A program made the position numbers and the translations under genes. The notes beneath the pieces are model-generated. The model saw only the letters and a list, made by a program, of their open reading frames with translations, was not told the origin of the DNA and searched no databases. This document shows positions 9,074 to 18,239 of a stretch of 64,000 nt of DNA, piece after piece. Numbering within the stretch: the first letter of the stretch is position 1; each line of letters starts with the position of its first letter. The stretch is from assembly GCF_022559625.1 (NCBI RefSeq), contig NZ_CP042288.1, positions 2,862,155 through 2,926,154 on the forward strand. Direction: 5' to 3'. The stretch comes from Aquisalinus flavus (GTDB lineage: Bacteria; Pseudomonadota; Alphaproteobacteria; Caulobacterales; Parvularculaceae).

Positions 9074-11836
9074 TCAGCGCGATGTGGTTGACCGCACCTC
9101 GATCGGGCCGAGGTCCAGCGCCTCGACCTCGTCCTGGATCTGCGACCAGTCGCCGACGATGACCCATGTCAGGCGGTCGGGCTGGATGATGCCGCTTGCC
9201 GTGGCGGTGACCTGATCTGTGGTCAACGCCTGGAACCGTTCGGCGCGGCCCGTCGCGTAGTCATAAGGGCGGCCATATTCGTCATTGCTCATCATGCTGA
9301 ACAATACGGTATCTGCCGCCTCGAAGGCCCCGGGCAGGCTGCCGACCTGATCGGCGATGACGCGATCCAGCTCTTCCTGGCTGACCGGTTCGTCGCCCAG
9401 GATGGCGGCGATTTCGGCCTTGATCTCTGCGATCGAGGCAGCGGTCTGATCGGTCTGGACCGGCGCGTAGAAAGTGAAGGGACGCTGTCCGACCCGGTCC
9501 GGCGCCAGCGTGCGCACGCCGTATGACCAGCCCTTGTCCTCACGCAGGTTCATGTTGAGGCGCGACAGGAAGCTGCCACCGAAGATATCGTTCATCGCAG
9601 CGATGGCCGTGTCCTGATCGGTCCCGGTGGGATCCATCAGGATGCTTGCGACGATGACGGATTGTTGCGAGGCCGGCTTGTCGATGACGATCACCCGGGG
9701 TGCATCCGGCAGGGCGACCTGCGGCATGGTCTTGTCCGGTGCCGTGCCGCTGCCCTGCCAGTCGCCGAAGGTGGCTTCAAGCTTGGGCAGGATTTCCGCC
9801 GCCGTCGTATCGCCGGTGACGAACAGCTTTGCCTTGCCCGGCTGCAGCCAGGCGTCGCGCCAGGCAACCATGTCCTCGCGCTCGATCGCATTGATCGCCG
9901 CGATTGCCTCGTCGATCGTCGCCGGGTTGGTATAGGGGTGGTCCTCGCCATAGACGGCCGGGTAGATCGCGCGGATCGCCAGCGACGGGCCATCCGCCTT
10001 TTCCTGCAACACGCCGTCGATCTGGCGCTTGCGCATCTTTTCGACTTCCTCGGCAGGGAAGGTGGCATTGAAGGTCACTTCGGCCATCAGGTCGAGGCTT
10101 TCATCGAGGTTCTGTTTCAGCGCCGACAGATAGATGCGGTTGTCGTCATCGCCGCTATAGAGGTTGAGGATCGCACCGAGGCTCTCTTTTCTCTCCGCCA
10201 GTTCCTGGGCTGAGTAATTCTCAGTGCCCTCGTCGAGCAGGCTCATCACACCGGCGGAAATACCGGGCAGGCCCGTCTCGTTACCCGGCAGGACGACCAT
10301 GTCGCTGGCCGAGCCTGCATCGAAACGCAGGGCGAGTTGCACGACCGGCACGGTCGGACGCGGCGCGATGACGACTTCGATCCCGTTTGACAGGGTCGAT
10401 GTCGTGATCTCCGGGAAGCTGACCTCGCCCGGCGCGCCGATGGGCGGCAGGCCGGCGGAGCGGTCGACGCCGGCGCTGGTGGAGTAGTCGGGATAGGGCA
10501 GCACGGTCAGCTCGAAATAGGCCGGTGTGATCCAGCGCCGGCTGACATCCAGCACCTCCTCGGGCGAGGCTGCCATCAGCCTGTCGAGGTTCTCCTCGAC
10601 ATAGAAATCCGGATCGCCGAGGAACAGCGCCCCGCGGGCCAGCGTCGAGGCCTTGCCGGCAACTTCTTCCAGGCCGCGGATCTCGCCGGAGGCATAGATC
10701 GTCTTGGCACGGTCGAGTTCGTCCGCTGTCGGACCCTTGCGCAGGAATTCGTTCAGCTCGGCGTCGATCACGTCGTTGATCTCGTCGAGATCCTCTTCGG
10801 ATTTCGCGTCGACCGACAGGATGACGAGGCCGGACAGGAGCTGCTCGTAATAGAACATGGAAACGCCATTGGCGAGCTGGCGCTCATCGACCAGCTCGCG
10901 ATACAGGCGCGATGTCTTGCCGGAGCCGACCGCGCGGGTCATCAGGTCGAGGACAGGCGATTCCGCCGTACCCGTGCGCGGCGCTGGCCAGACGCGATAG
11001 ACGCGCGGCTTGGCGACGCGGTCGACCATGGTCACGCGCTTGATGCGGTCCATGCGCACTTCGTTGACTTCCGGCTTGGTCAGCGGCGGGCCGGCCTCGA
11101 TATCGCCGAAATATTTCTCGACCAGCGGGCGGGCCTCGGCGGCGTCGATGTCACCGGCGAGCACCAGAACGGCATTGGCCGCACCGTAATAATCGCGGAA
11201 CCACTGCTTGACGTCTTCGAGCGAGGCGGCCTCAAGGTCCTCCATCGATCCGATGACGGAGTGATGATAGGGATGGTCGGCCGGATAGACGCCCGCGAAG
11301 ATTTTCTCGAAAACCGTGCCATAGGGCGCGCCTTCGCGCTGGCGTTTCTCGTTCTGCACGACGCCGATCTGGTTATCGAGCTTTTCTTGCGTCACTGCGC
11401 CGAGCAGATGACCCATGCGGTCGGATTCCAGGAACAGGATCTGTTCCAGCGCGCCGACGGGCACGGTCTGATAGTAATTGGTGCGGTCGGTATTGGTCGT
11501 GCCGTTATACTGGGTCGCGCCCATTTCCTTCAGGGCAAAGAAGAAATCCTTGTCGAAATTCTCCGACCCGTTGAACATCAGGTGCTCGAACAGGTGCGCG
11601 AAACCTGTCTTGCCTGCAGGCTCGTCCTTGGACCCGACGCCATACATGACCTGGATCGCGACGACCGGCGCCTTGCGGTCCTCATGGACGACGACGGTCA
11701 GGCCGTTATCGAGGATGAACTGCTCATAATCGAGTTCGACCTCCGTCTGGGCGAAAGCCGGAAGCGCGGCGACGACGCTGGCGGCAGCGGCGGCCAATAG
11801 CCCGCGAACGGGTCCGCGAAGGGGGATATTCTTCAT
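9074..11836 (-). CDS. Secreted M16 family zinc metallopeptidase (two-domain)
   Basis: Insulinase/pitrilysin-like peptidase of 920 residues. A signal peptide (LLAAAAASVVAALPAFAQ) predicts periplasmic export. The inverted zinc motif HxxEH is present as HLFEH, followed by MFNGS; the second half is a repeated, non-catalytic M16 fold, as usual for single-chain pitrilysins. The ATG at 11834-11836 places the signal peptide at the true N-terminus; an upstream start at 11893 would add 19 residues that hide it. It probably degrades peptides in the periplasm. It is a single gene with a strong terminator behind it. Confidence 0.93.
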   Translation of the reverse strand: MKNIPLRGPVRGLLAAAAASVVAALPAFAQTEVELDYEQFILDNGLTVVVHEDRKAPVVAIQVMYGVGSKDEPAGKTGFAHLFEHLMFNGSENFDKDFFFALKEMGATQYNGTTNTDRTNYYQTVPVGALEQILFLESDRMGHLLGAVTQEKLDNQIGVVQNEKRQREGAPYGTVFEKIFAGVYPADHPYHHSVIGSMEDLEAASLEDVKQWFRDYYGAANAVLVLAGDIDAAEARPLVEKYFGDIEAGPPLTKPEVNEVRMDRIKRVTMVDRVAKPRVYRVWPAPRTGTAESPVLDLMTRAVGSGKTSRLYRELVDERQLANGVSMFYYEQLLSGLVILSVDAKSEEDLDEINDVIDAELNEFLRKGPTADELDRAKTIYASGEIRGLEEVAGKASTLARGALFLGDPDFYVEENLDRLMAASPEEVLDVSRRWITPAYFELTVLPYPDYSTSAGVDRSAGLPPIGAPGEVSFPEITTSTLSNGIEVVIAPRPTVPVVQLALRFDAGSASDMVVLPGNETGLPGISAGVMSLLDEGTENYSAQELAERKESLGAILNLYSGDDDNRIYLSALKQNLDESLDLMAEVTFNATFPAEEVEKMRKRQIDGVLQEKADGPSLAIRAIYPAVYGEDHPYTNPATIDEAIAAINAIEREDMVAWRDAWLQPGKAKLFVTGDTTAAEILPKLEATFGDWQGSGTAPDKTMPQVALPDAPRVIVIDKPASQQSVIVASILMDPTGTDQDTAIAAMNDIFGGSFLSRLNMNLREDKGWSYGVRTLAPDRVGQRPFTFYAPVQTDQTAASIAEIKAEIAAILGDEPVSQEELDRVIADQVGSLPGAFEAADTVLFSMMSNDEYGRPYDYATGRAERFQALTTDQVTATASGIIQPDRLTWVIVGDWSQIQDEVEALDLGPIEVRSTTSR

Positions 11837-12005
11837 GCTGTGCGTTACCTCTGTAGTGAATACTAAAAAGATAGAACGCGGAGAGCGGGACACAGGTCAA
11901 GCGGGCCGTTTGAACCTGTCGGAAAGTTCATTAAGTGCGGCAGCTGCCCTACGGCACCATCGGGTCGATGGCCGCGAGGCAGGCGACAAAAGCGCGTTCT
12001 TGCCG

Positions 12006-12569
12006 CTAATGCGGCGCACGCTTCGCAAGGATCCGCTGCAGGGTGCGGCGGTGCATGCCAAGGCGGCGGGCGGTTTCCGAGACATTGTGGTCGCACAGCT
12101 CGTAGACCCGCTGGATATGTTCCCAGCGCACCCGGTCGGCGGACATCGGGTTTTCCGGCGGCTCCGGCATCTGGCCCGGCGGGGCGAGCAGCGCCTTTTC
12201 CACGTCATCGGCATCGGCGGGCTTGGCGAGATAGTCGATGGCGCCGGCTTTCACTGCAGCAACGGCAGTCGTGATATTGCCATAGCCGGTCAGGATCACG
12301 GCGCGGCAATCCTCGCGGATATCGTGGATCAGGTTGACAAGCTCGATCCCGTCACCGTCCTCCAGCCGCAGATCGACAACGGCATAGGCCGGGGCCTCCC
12401 TGCGCAGGATCGCCTTGGCCTCTTCGACGCCTTCGGCCAGGGTCACGGCATAGCCGCGCTTTTCCATCGCCCGGCCCAAACGGGTGCGGAAGGGCATGTC
12501 GTCATCGACGATCAGCAGGCTTTTCTGCGGGTCGGTCGGTATATCGGTGGTTTGTGGCGTATCGCTCAT
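12006..12569 (-). CDS. regA: RegA/PrrA/ActR family redox response regulator
   Basis: Global redox response regulator of 187 residues. The receiver domain has the acidic pocket at Asp22-24, phospho-acceptor Asp66 and Lys116; the C-terminal Fis-type helix-turn-helix spans about residues 140-187 and includes ETARRLGMHRRTLQRIL, nearly invariant in this family. In Rhodobacter relatives it controls respiration, carbon and nitrogen fixation and photosynthesis according to quinone redox state. The cognate kinase regB is directly upstream on the same strand (27 bases), and senC is divergent from regB. Confidence 0.95.
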   Translation of the reverse strand: MSDTPQTTDIPTDPQKSLLIVDDDMPFRTRLGRAMEKRGYAVTLAEGVEEAKAILRREAPAYAVVDLRLEDGDGIELVNLIHDIREDCRAVILTGYGNITTAVAAVKAGAIDYLAKPADADDVEKALLAPPGQMPEPPENPMSADRVRWEHIQRVYELCDHNVSETARRLGMHRRTLQRILAKRAPH

Positions 12570-12596
12570 GATTGTCGTTTCTTGTTCCTGCGGTCC

Positions 12597-13970
12597 TTAT
12601 AGGCCTGATTTAGGCGAATTTTTCAGATTAGCCAGCGGCCAGTCCAGCCGCACCCATGCGCCTTTTGGCGCAGTCTCGGCGGTTTCCTCGGTGCGGCGCG
12701 GGCGGTTGCCATGGCCGATCCGGGCGCCGGTGCGCTCCAGCAGGGTCTTGGCGATGAAGAAACCGAGGCCGAGCCCGTCCCGCTCGACCGTGCCGTCATG
12801 GCGGCGGGCAGTGTTGCGGCGCTCCGATCCACGGGCGAGATAGGGCTCGCCCAGACGGGACAGCATTTCCGAGGAAAACCCCTCGCCATCGTCAAGGATG
12901 CAGATCGACAGGTCGCGCTCGGACCAGCGTGCCTCGACGGTCACCGACCCCCGCGCATATTTCACCGCATTCTCGATAATGTTCCGGAGTCCATAGATCA
13001 GCTCAGGGCGGCGCTTGAGCCCCTCAATATCAGGCATGTCCGGGTCGGGACCGCGCAGGGAAAGCTCAATCCGCACGCCGCCAAACTCGGTAAACGGCGC
13101 CGCCGCCTCCTCGATCAGGGCGCGCAGGGACATGTTGTCGTGACGGGCATCGCCGGCGGCGGCATCGTCCGACAGCCGGGTCAGGATATCGCGGCAGCGC
13201 CGCGCCTGCGCGACGACCAGCAGCGCATCTTCCCTCAAGTCATGATCTTCCAGCTCCGCCGCCATTTCCTTGGCGGTGAGCTGGATCGTCGCCAGCGGCG
13301 TGCCCAGTTCGTGGGCGGCAGCGGCGGCAAGCCCGCCAAGGGCGGAGACCTGCTCTTCGCGCGCCAGCACCATTTGCGTCGCCGCAAGCGCATTGGTCAT
13401 CTTCGAATGCTCCGCCGCGACCTGGCGGGCATAGATGGCGAGGAAGCCGAGGGCGATGACCAGAGAGATCCACACCCCGATGGCGTAGAGCCGCGGCAGC
13501 ACCACCTCCGTGCCCTCACGCCAGGGCAGGTCGAGATGAAACAGGGCGAGCAGGCTCATCAGCACGAAGGCAAGGCCGAGCAGGCTCCACGCGAATTTGC
13601 GCGGCAGCACGCTCGCCGCGATCGTCGCCGGGGCAAGGATCAGCACGGCAAACGGGTTCGACAGCCCGCCGGTCAGGAACAGCACGATGGCAAGCTGGAC
13701 GAGGTCGAAGGCCAGGTGACCGGCGGCTTCGAGCGGGCTCAGCGTCGCGCCGCTTTCGGTGCGCAGCACGGTGAACAGGTTCAGCCACAGGCTGGCGGCG
13801 ATGGCAGCGAGGCACCAGCCGAGGGGCAGGTGGAAGCCAAGGAAGAAATAGACGATCAGGATCGTCACCATCTGCCCGGCCGCGCCCATCCAGCGCAGAT
13901 TGGTCAGCGTGCGCAGGCGCAGGTAACGGCCCATATAGCTGACCGGCTGTGGCGGTGGCGTGATCGCCAT
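12597..13970 (-). CDS. regB: RegB/PrrB/ActS family redox-sensing histidine kinase
   Basis: Membrane histidine kinase of 457 residues with about six transmembrane segments in the first 185. The quinone-sensing heptapeptide GGLSNPF is at 101-107, the phospho-acceptor His220 lies in AAAAHELGTPLATI, and the redox-active cysteine is Cys259 in ARRCRDIL. All three hallmark features of RegB are therefore intact. An HATPase domain follows, with the N-box and DGEGF, and a G-box DGLGLGFFIAK. It phosphorylates RegA, encoded just downstream. The 127-base gap to divergent senC should carry both promoters. Confidence 0.96.
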   Translation of the reverse strand: MAITPPPQPVSYMGRYLRLRTLTNLRWMGAAGQMVTILIVYFFLGFHLPLGWCLAAIAASLWLNLFTVLRTESGATLSPLEAAGHLAFDLVQLAIVLFLTGGLSNPFAVLILAPATIAASVLPRKFAWSLLGLAFVLMSLLALFHLDLPWREGTEVVLPRLYAIGVWISLVIALGFLAIYARQVAAEHSKMTNALAATQMVLAREEQVSALGGLAAAAAHELGTPLATIQLTAKEMAAELEDHDLREDALLVVAQARRCRDILTRLSDDAAAGDARHDNMSLRALIEEAAAPFTEFGGVRIELSLRGPDPDMPDIEGLKRRPELIYGLRNIIENAVKYARGSVTVEARWSERDLSICILDDGEGFSSEMLSRLGEPYLARGSERRNTARRHDGTVERDGLGLGFFIAKTLLERTGARIGHGNRPRRTEETAETAPKGAWVRLDWPLANLKNSPKSGL

Positions 13971-14097
13971 GGTGTCTTTTTCCCTCTGTGCACTGCGGCA
14001 AATCGGCCGCGCGGGTGGTCAATTTTTGCCCGCTATCTTACGACCGGGTTATACCGGCCCTACATAAAGCAGAATTCGTCAACGAGGATAATTGGAT

Positions 14098-14709
14098 ATG
14101 TTGCCACCCCGTCCCGCAAAAACCGGCAAGCTCGGCTTGCTCGCTGCCACTGTCGTCATGCTCGCGGGCATCGGCGGCTGTTCGCAGGAGAACCCGCTGA
14201 ACAATCCGGGCGTGATCGAGTTGTCGGATGCGTTCGAGGGCGAGTTTGACCTGGTCGACCATGATGGCGCCCCGGCGAGCGACGAGCGCTTCGAGGGCAA
14301 GCCGATATTCGCCTATTACGGCTTTGCCAGTTGTCCCGATGTCTGCCCGGCGGCGTTGTCGGTGATGTCGGCCAGCCTCGATGCCATGGGCAATGACGCG
14401 GAGAATGTCCAGCCGCTGTTCATCACTGTCGATCCCGAGCGCGACACCCCGGAAGTCCTCAAGGCGCATCTGGCCTTTGACGACCGGATTCTCGGCCTGA
14501 CCGGCACTCCAGAAACGGCCGAAGCGGCGCGCAAGAGCATGAAGGTCTATGCCGCCCGGGTCGAGCTGGAAGACTCGGCGCTGGAATATACGATGAACCA
14601 CCAGGACCTGTTCTATGTGCTCGACGACGAAGGCACGCCCGTTCTCGCGCTTGAAACTTCGATGGCTCCGCAGGATATTGCATCAGTTTTAAGATTGTGG
14701 ATATCATGA
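14098..14709 (+). CDS. senC: SCO1/SenC/PrrC copper chaperone lipoprotein
   Basis: Membrane-anchored thioredoxin-fold copper protein of 203 residues that helps build the CuA centre of cytochrome c oxidase. Lipobox LAGIGGC puts the acylated cysteine at Cys28; copper ligands are Cys79 and Cys83 (CPDVC) with His168 in TMNHQDLFYVLD. The ATG at 14098 is preferred over a TTG six bases earlier. In Rhodobacter, senC/prrC also sits beside regB/regA and links oxidase status to RegB signalling. The same module is kept here in divergent arrangement. Confidence 0.95.
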   Translation: MLPPRPAKTGKLGLLAATVVMLAGIGGCSQENPLNNPGVIELSDAFEGEFDLVDHDGAPASDERFEGKPIFAYYGFASCPDVCPAALSVMSASLDAMGNDAENVQPLFITVDPERDTPEVLKAHLAFDDRILGLTGTPETAEAARKSMKVYAARVELEDSALEYTMNHQDLFYVLDDEGTPVLALETSMAPQDIASVLRLWIS

Positions 14710-14846
14710 ACCATTGTGCGCTGGACAATGTTCTGTCTGCTAGCGGTATCTGAATAATATAACAGTACCTTGGATTTTAAGGAATTTCATTATAGGCTCC
14801 GTCTCCGCGGCCGAACTGATCGGCTGGAACGGACTTGCGAGGCTAC

Positions 14847-16157
14847 ATGCTCTATACTGCCTACGAACTTGGCCACACGGCGTTGACGCCCTTTCGCGCC
14901 GCTGCCGAGCTTAGCGCCCAATTCTGGAAATCGCCGTTCAATCCGGCCGCCAATAACTGGATCGGCCGCACCGCCGCTGCGTCCCTCGACCTGTTCGAGA
15001 GCATGACGCGCCGCTACGGCAAGCCTGAATGGGGTTTTGACTCCGTCGAGATCAATGGCGTCGATGTGCCGGTGACGATCGAGATCGTCCGCCGCAAATG
15101 CTTCGGCAATCTCATCCATTTCCGCCGCGACGAGGCTGCGCTGGCCAGGGCCCACAAGGCCGATGAAGCCCCCGTACAGCCGCGGGTGATGATCGTCGCG
15201 CCGATGTCCGGCCACTATGCGACCCTGCTGCGCGGCACCGTCCTGCAGATGATGCTGGAGCATGATGTCTACATCACCGACTGGGCCGATGCGCGCAATG
15301 TGCCGCTCGCCGCCGGCCGCTTCGACCTCAACGATTTCATCGACTATCTGATCGACTTCATGGGCGTGATCGGGCCGAAAGCGCACACCATGGCGGTCTG
15401 TCAGCCGGGTCCGCCGCTGCTCGCCGCGATCGCCCATATGAGCGCGACCGACGATCCGAACCTGCCATCGACCATGACCTTCATGGGCTCGCCCATCGAT
15501 GCGCGCAAATCGCCGACCGTCACCAACCTGCTCGCCGAGGAACAGCCCTTCGAATGGTTCGAGCAGAACATGATCCAGACCGTGCCGGCGCCCTATGCGG
15601 GCTTCCTGCGCCGCGTCTATCCGGGCTTCCTGCAGTTGATGTCGTTCATGTCGATGAATTCAGAGCGCCATGTCGACGCGCACTACGAGTATTTCCAGAA
15701 CCTGGTGAAGGGCGATGACGAGAGCGCCGACCGGCACGCGACGTTCTACGACGAATATCTGTCCGTGTGCGACATGACCGAGGAGTTCTACCTCCAGACG
15801 ATCCGCGACGTGTTCCAGGAATACCGCCTGCCGACCGGCCTGTTGATCCATCAAGGCGAGACCGTGCGGCCTGACCTGATCACCGACGTCGCGCTGATGA
15901 CGGTCGAGGGCGAGCTGGACGACATCTCCGGCATCGGCCAGACCCAGGCCGCGCATGATCTGTGTACGGGCATTCCGGCGGAGGACAAGATTGACTATGT
16001 CCAGCCGGGCGTCGGCCATTACGGCGTCTTCAACGGCTCCAAATGGCGCGACCAGATCCAGCCGAAACTGGCAGGCTTCATCAAGGCCCATTTCGACGAA
16101 GCTCAGGAGAAAGAGTTTCTCAAAGACAAGTCCGCTGCAGCCATCGCGGCGGAGTGA
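14847..16157 (+). CDS. phaZ: Intracellular poly(3-hydroxybutyrate) depolymerase PhaZ
   Basis: Enzyme of 436 residues that mobilises stored PHB granules. It matches the intracellular PhaZ1 type, in which the alpha/beta-hydrolase nucleophile is cysteine: Cys185 in AVCQPGPP. The catalytic histidine is likely in GVGHYGVFNG near the C-terminus. No signal peptide is present, as expected for a cytoplasmic granule enzyme. The ATG at 14847 begins MLYTAYELGH, typical of the family; an upstream TTG at 14835 is less likely. A 137-base AT-richer gap upstream may hold its promoter. A second PHA-related gene lies at the far right edge of the window. Confidence 0.95.
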   Translation: MLYTAYELGHTALTPFRAAAELSAQFWKSPFNPAANNWIGRTAAASLDLFESMTRRYGKPEWGFDSVEINGVDVPVTIEIVRRKCFGNLIHFRRDEAALARAHKADEAPVQPRVMIVAPMSGHYATLLRGTVLQMMLEHDVYITDWADARNVPLAAGRFDLNDFIDYLIDFMGVIGPKAHTMAVCQPGPPLLAAIAHMSATDDPNLPSTMTFMGSPIDARKSPTVTNLLAEEQPFEWFEQNMIQTVPAPYAGFLRRVYPGFLQLMSFMSMNSERHVDAHYEYFQNLVKGDDESADRHATFYDEYLSVCDMTEEFYLQTIRDVFQEYRLPTGLLIHQGETVRPDLITDVALMTVEGELDDISGIGQTQAAHDLCTGIPAEDKIDYVQPGVGHYGVFNGSKWRDQIQPKLAGFIKAHFDEAQEKEFLKDKSAAAIAAE

Positions 16158-16166
16158 TGCTTCGAT

Positions 16167-16676
16167 CTAATCCTGATTGTCCATGAGCGACAACGCCTTC
16201 GGTCTGATCGCAAAAGCTCCAAGATACGGGAAGGCAAAGCAGAGGGCGTAGAAAAACTGTCTTGCGACATTGTTCGGGGGGGCAGTTTCACGAGCGTTCA
16301 AGACGCCAGCTGCCAAAATGACCAGACCGACCTGTGTTATCAGAATAACGCCATCCAGATAGAACTGGACCAGTTTCGCTTGGGCCATGTCCAGGAAAAC
16401 CGGAGCAAGCAATGTCATCGGGATCGCACACATCAAAATGATGAATAGCGTTCGATTGAAAAAGCGTGTTGCTGAACTGGCTGAAAAGTAGTCAGTGAAC
16501 ACAAATGGATAACACCAGATCGGAACCAAAAGGGCACGCTGCAGCATCGCCATGCCTATGGATTGATTATCGAGATCGCCTAGTCTTGACGAAAAAGTGA
16601 GCAGGATAACTGCAACAAAATATGCCAGCAGGAATGCCGGATGCAGGCGTAGAAATTTACCCTCCAGTTTGTGCAT
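16167..16676 (-). CDS. Four-helix integral membrane protein of unknown function
   Basis: About 169 residues, mostly hydrophobic, with roughly four predicted membrane helices (around 12-27, 43-60, 76-95 and 105-125) and a short fifth hydrophobic patch. No motif is recognised. Base composition is visibly more AT-rich than in the flanking genes, which hints at recent acquisition. I chose the ATG at 16674-16676 because GGGGCGA precedes it; another in-frame ATG at 16697 is possible. The gene is convergent with phaZ, with only 9 bases between stops. Confidence 0.65.
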   Translation of the reverse strand: MHKLEGKFLRLHPAFLLAYFVAVILLTFSSRLGDLDNQSIGMAMLQRALLVPIWCYPFVFTDYFSASSATRFFNRTLFIILMCAIPMTLLAPVFLDMAQAKLVQFYLDGVILITQVGLVILAAGVLNARETAPPNNVARQFFYALCFAFPYLGAFAIRPKALSLMDNQD

Positions 16677-16817
16677 CAGTGATCGCCCCGGTTGCATTTC
16701 ACTGATCCAGTCTCCTCATCCTTCAGGAATTTACAACACTATCTTGCGGGCCGCCACAGGTGGCAAAGCCCTCATCACAGGTTATCTTGTTGATAGGACA
16801 ACAGGAAAGACCTGCTC

Positions 16818-17681
16818 ATGACCCGCACCATCGCCCGCCAATATCCGTCCGATCGCGACGACATCGCCGACCTTGTCACCCGCCGCCCACTGCCGGGCCA
16901 GAAGGTCTCGCAGGTCGACCCGTTCCTGTTTCTCAACCATCACGGTCCCCAGACCTACAAGCCGAACAATAACGGCCTGCCGTTCGGCCCGCACCCCCAT
17001 CGCGGCTTCGAGACGGTGACCTTCATTCTTGACGGCTCTCTCGCCCATCACGACACAGGCGGCCATGAAAGCATCATCGAGGCCGGCGGCGTGCAGTGGA
17101 TGACAGCGGGCTCCGGCCTCGTCCATGCCGAGTTGTCGCCCGCCGCCTTCAAGCGCGACGGCGGAGACATGGAAATCCTGCAGCTCTGGGTCAATCTGCC
17201 CTCGAAGCTGAAAATGACCGAGCCGCGCTATACCGGCGTGCAGGCCGATGGCATCCCCCATGTGCCGGTGGCCGATGGCGATGGCACCCTCCATCTCGTC
17301 TCCGGCGATTTCGATGGTCAGGCGGGACCCGTCGACTCGCTGACCGGCGTGTTCATGTCATGGGTCGATCTGAAGGACGGCGCGAGCGTCACCCTGCCGG
17401 CCCCCGCGGCGCGCAACATCTTCTTCTACATGGTCTCCGGCAATGCCGAGGTCGCGGGCACCGAGATCAAGGAATGGTATCTCGTCGAGTTCAACGGCGA
17501 TGGTGACCAGGTGACGCTGACTGCGAAGAGCGATTGCCGCTTTCTGTTCGGCCATGCCGACAAGATCGGCGAGCCGGTCGTCGCCCACGGGCCCTTCGTG
17601 ATGAACACCCATCAGGAGATCAACGAGGCGATCCGCGACTATCAGGCCGGCAAGTTCGACCGCCAGCCGCTGAACCTCTAG
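16818..17681 (+). CDS. Pirin family bicupin protein
   Basis: Pirin of 287 residues. The metal-binding cupin motif is in the segment FGPHPHRGFETVT with the later HHD and E-x-H residues; the second cupin starts around residue 180. Bacterial pirins include quercetinases and metabolic modulators, so the reaction cannot be fixed from sequence. The start is supported by AGGAAAG 10-15 bases upstream. The acetyltransferase gene begins 9 bases after the stop, so the two are probably cotranscribed. Confidence 0.92.
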   Translation: MTRTIARQYPSDRDDIADLVTRRPLPGQKVSQVDPFLFLNHHGPQTYKPNNNGLPFGPHPHRGFETVTFILDGSLAHHDTGGHESIIEAGGVQWMTAGSGLVHAELSPAAFKRDGGDMEILQLWVNLPSKLKMTEPRYTGVQADGIPHVPVADGDGTLHLVSGDFDGQAGPVDSLTGVFMSWVDLKDGASVTLPAPAARNIFFYMVSGNAEVAGTEIKEWYLVEFNGDGDQVTLTAKSDCRFLFGHADKIGEPVVAHGPFVMNTHQEINEAIRDYQAGKFDRQPLNL

Positions 17682-17690
17682 GCCTCGCCC

Positions 17691-18155
17691 ATGACCGCGC
17701 CCTTCGACATCGCCCGCCTGCGTGACACCGATATCCCGGCTTTCCGGGAACTGCTCGGCGTTTTCGGCACGGCGTTCGAGGAACCGGACACCTATGAAGG
17801 CGCCCAGCCAGACGATGCCTATCTGACCCGGCTGCTGGCTTCCGAAACCTTCTTCGCCCTTGCTGCAACGCAGGGCGACCGCATCATTGGCGGGCTCGCC
17901 GCCTATGAGCTGCAGAAATTCGAACAGGCCCGCAGCGAGATCTATATCTATGATCTCGCCGTAGATGAAGCCCATCGCCGCCAGGGCGTGGCGACGGCGC
18001 TGATCGGGCGGCTGCAGGAGATCGCCGCGGCGCGCGGGGCCTGGGTGATCTTCGTCCAGGCCGACCATGGCGACGACCCCGCCATCGCGCTCTATGAAAG
18101 CCTCGGTGCGCGTGAGGAAGTCCTGCATTTCGACATCGAGCCGCGCGCTGAATAG
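17691..18155 (+). CDS. GNAT acetyltransferase resembling AAC(3)-I aminoglycoside 3-N-acetyltransferases
   Basis: GNAT-fold protein of 154 residues with unusually close resemblance, by eye, to the gentamicin-modifying AAC(3)-I family. The diagnostic stretches are KFEQARSEIYIYDLAV (76-91), then HRRQGVATAL for acetyl-CoA binding (95-104), VQADHGDDPAIALYESLG (122-139) and the C-terminal REEVLHFDI. Only the aminoglycoside enzymes are known to me to share all four. Its native setting next to pirin and polA, with no integron or transposon signs and GC content like its neighbours, suggests an intrinsic chromosomal gene. Actual aminoglycoside activity is inferred, not shown. Confidence 0.88.
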   Translation: MTAPFDIARLRDTDIPAFRELLGVFGTAFEEPDTYEGAQPDDAYLTRLLASETFFALAATQGDRIIGGLAAYELQKFEQARSEIYIYDLAVDEAHRRQGVATALIGRLQEIAAARGAWVIFVQADHGDDPAIALYESLGAREEVLHFDIEPRAE

Positions 18156-18239
18156 ACCCGGGGCTGGTAGAGGCGCCACCTTGTTGCGACTTGGGGCAGG
18201 GCCGTCTATGTCTGTCTGACCAGAGGAAACAGACCGCCC

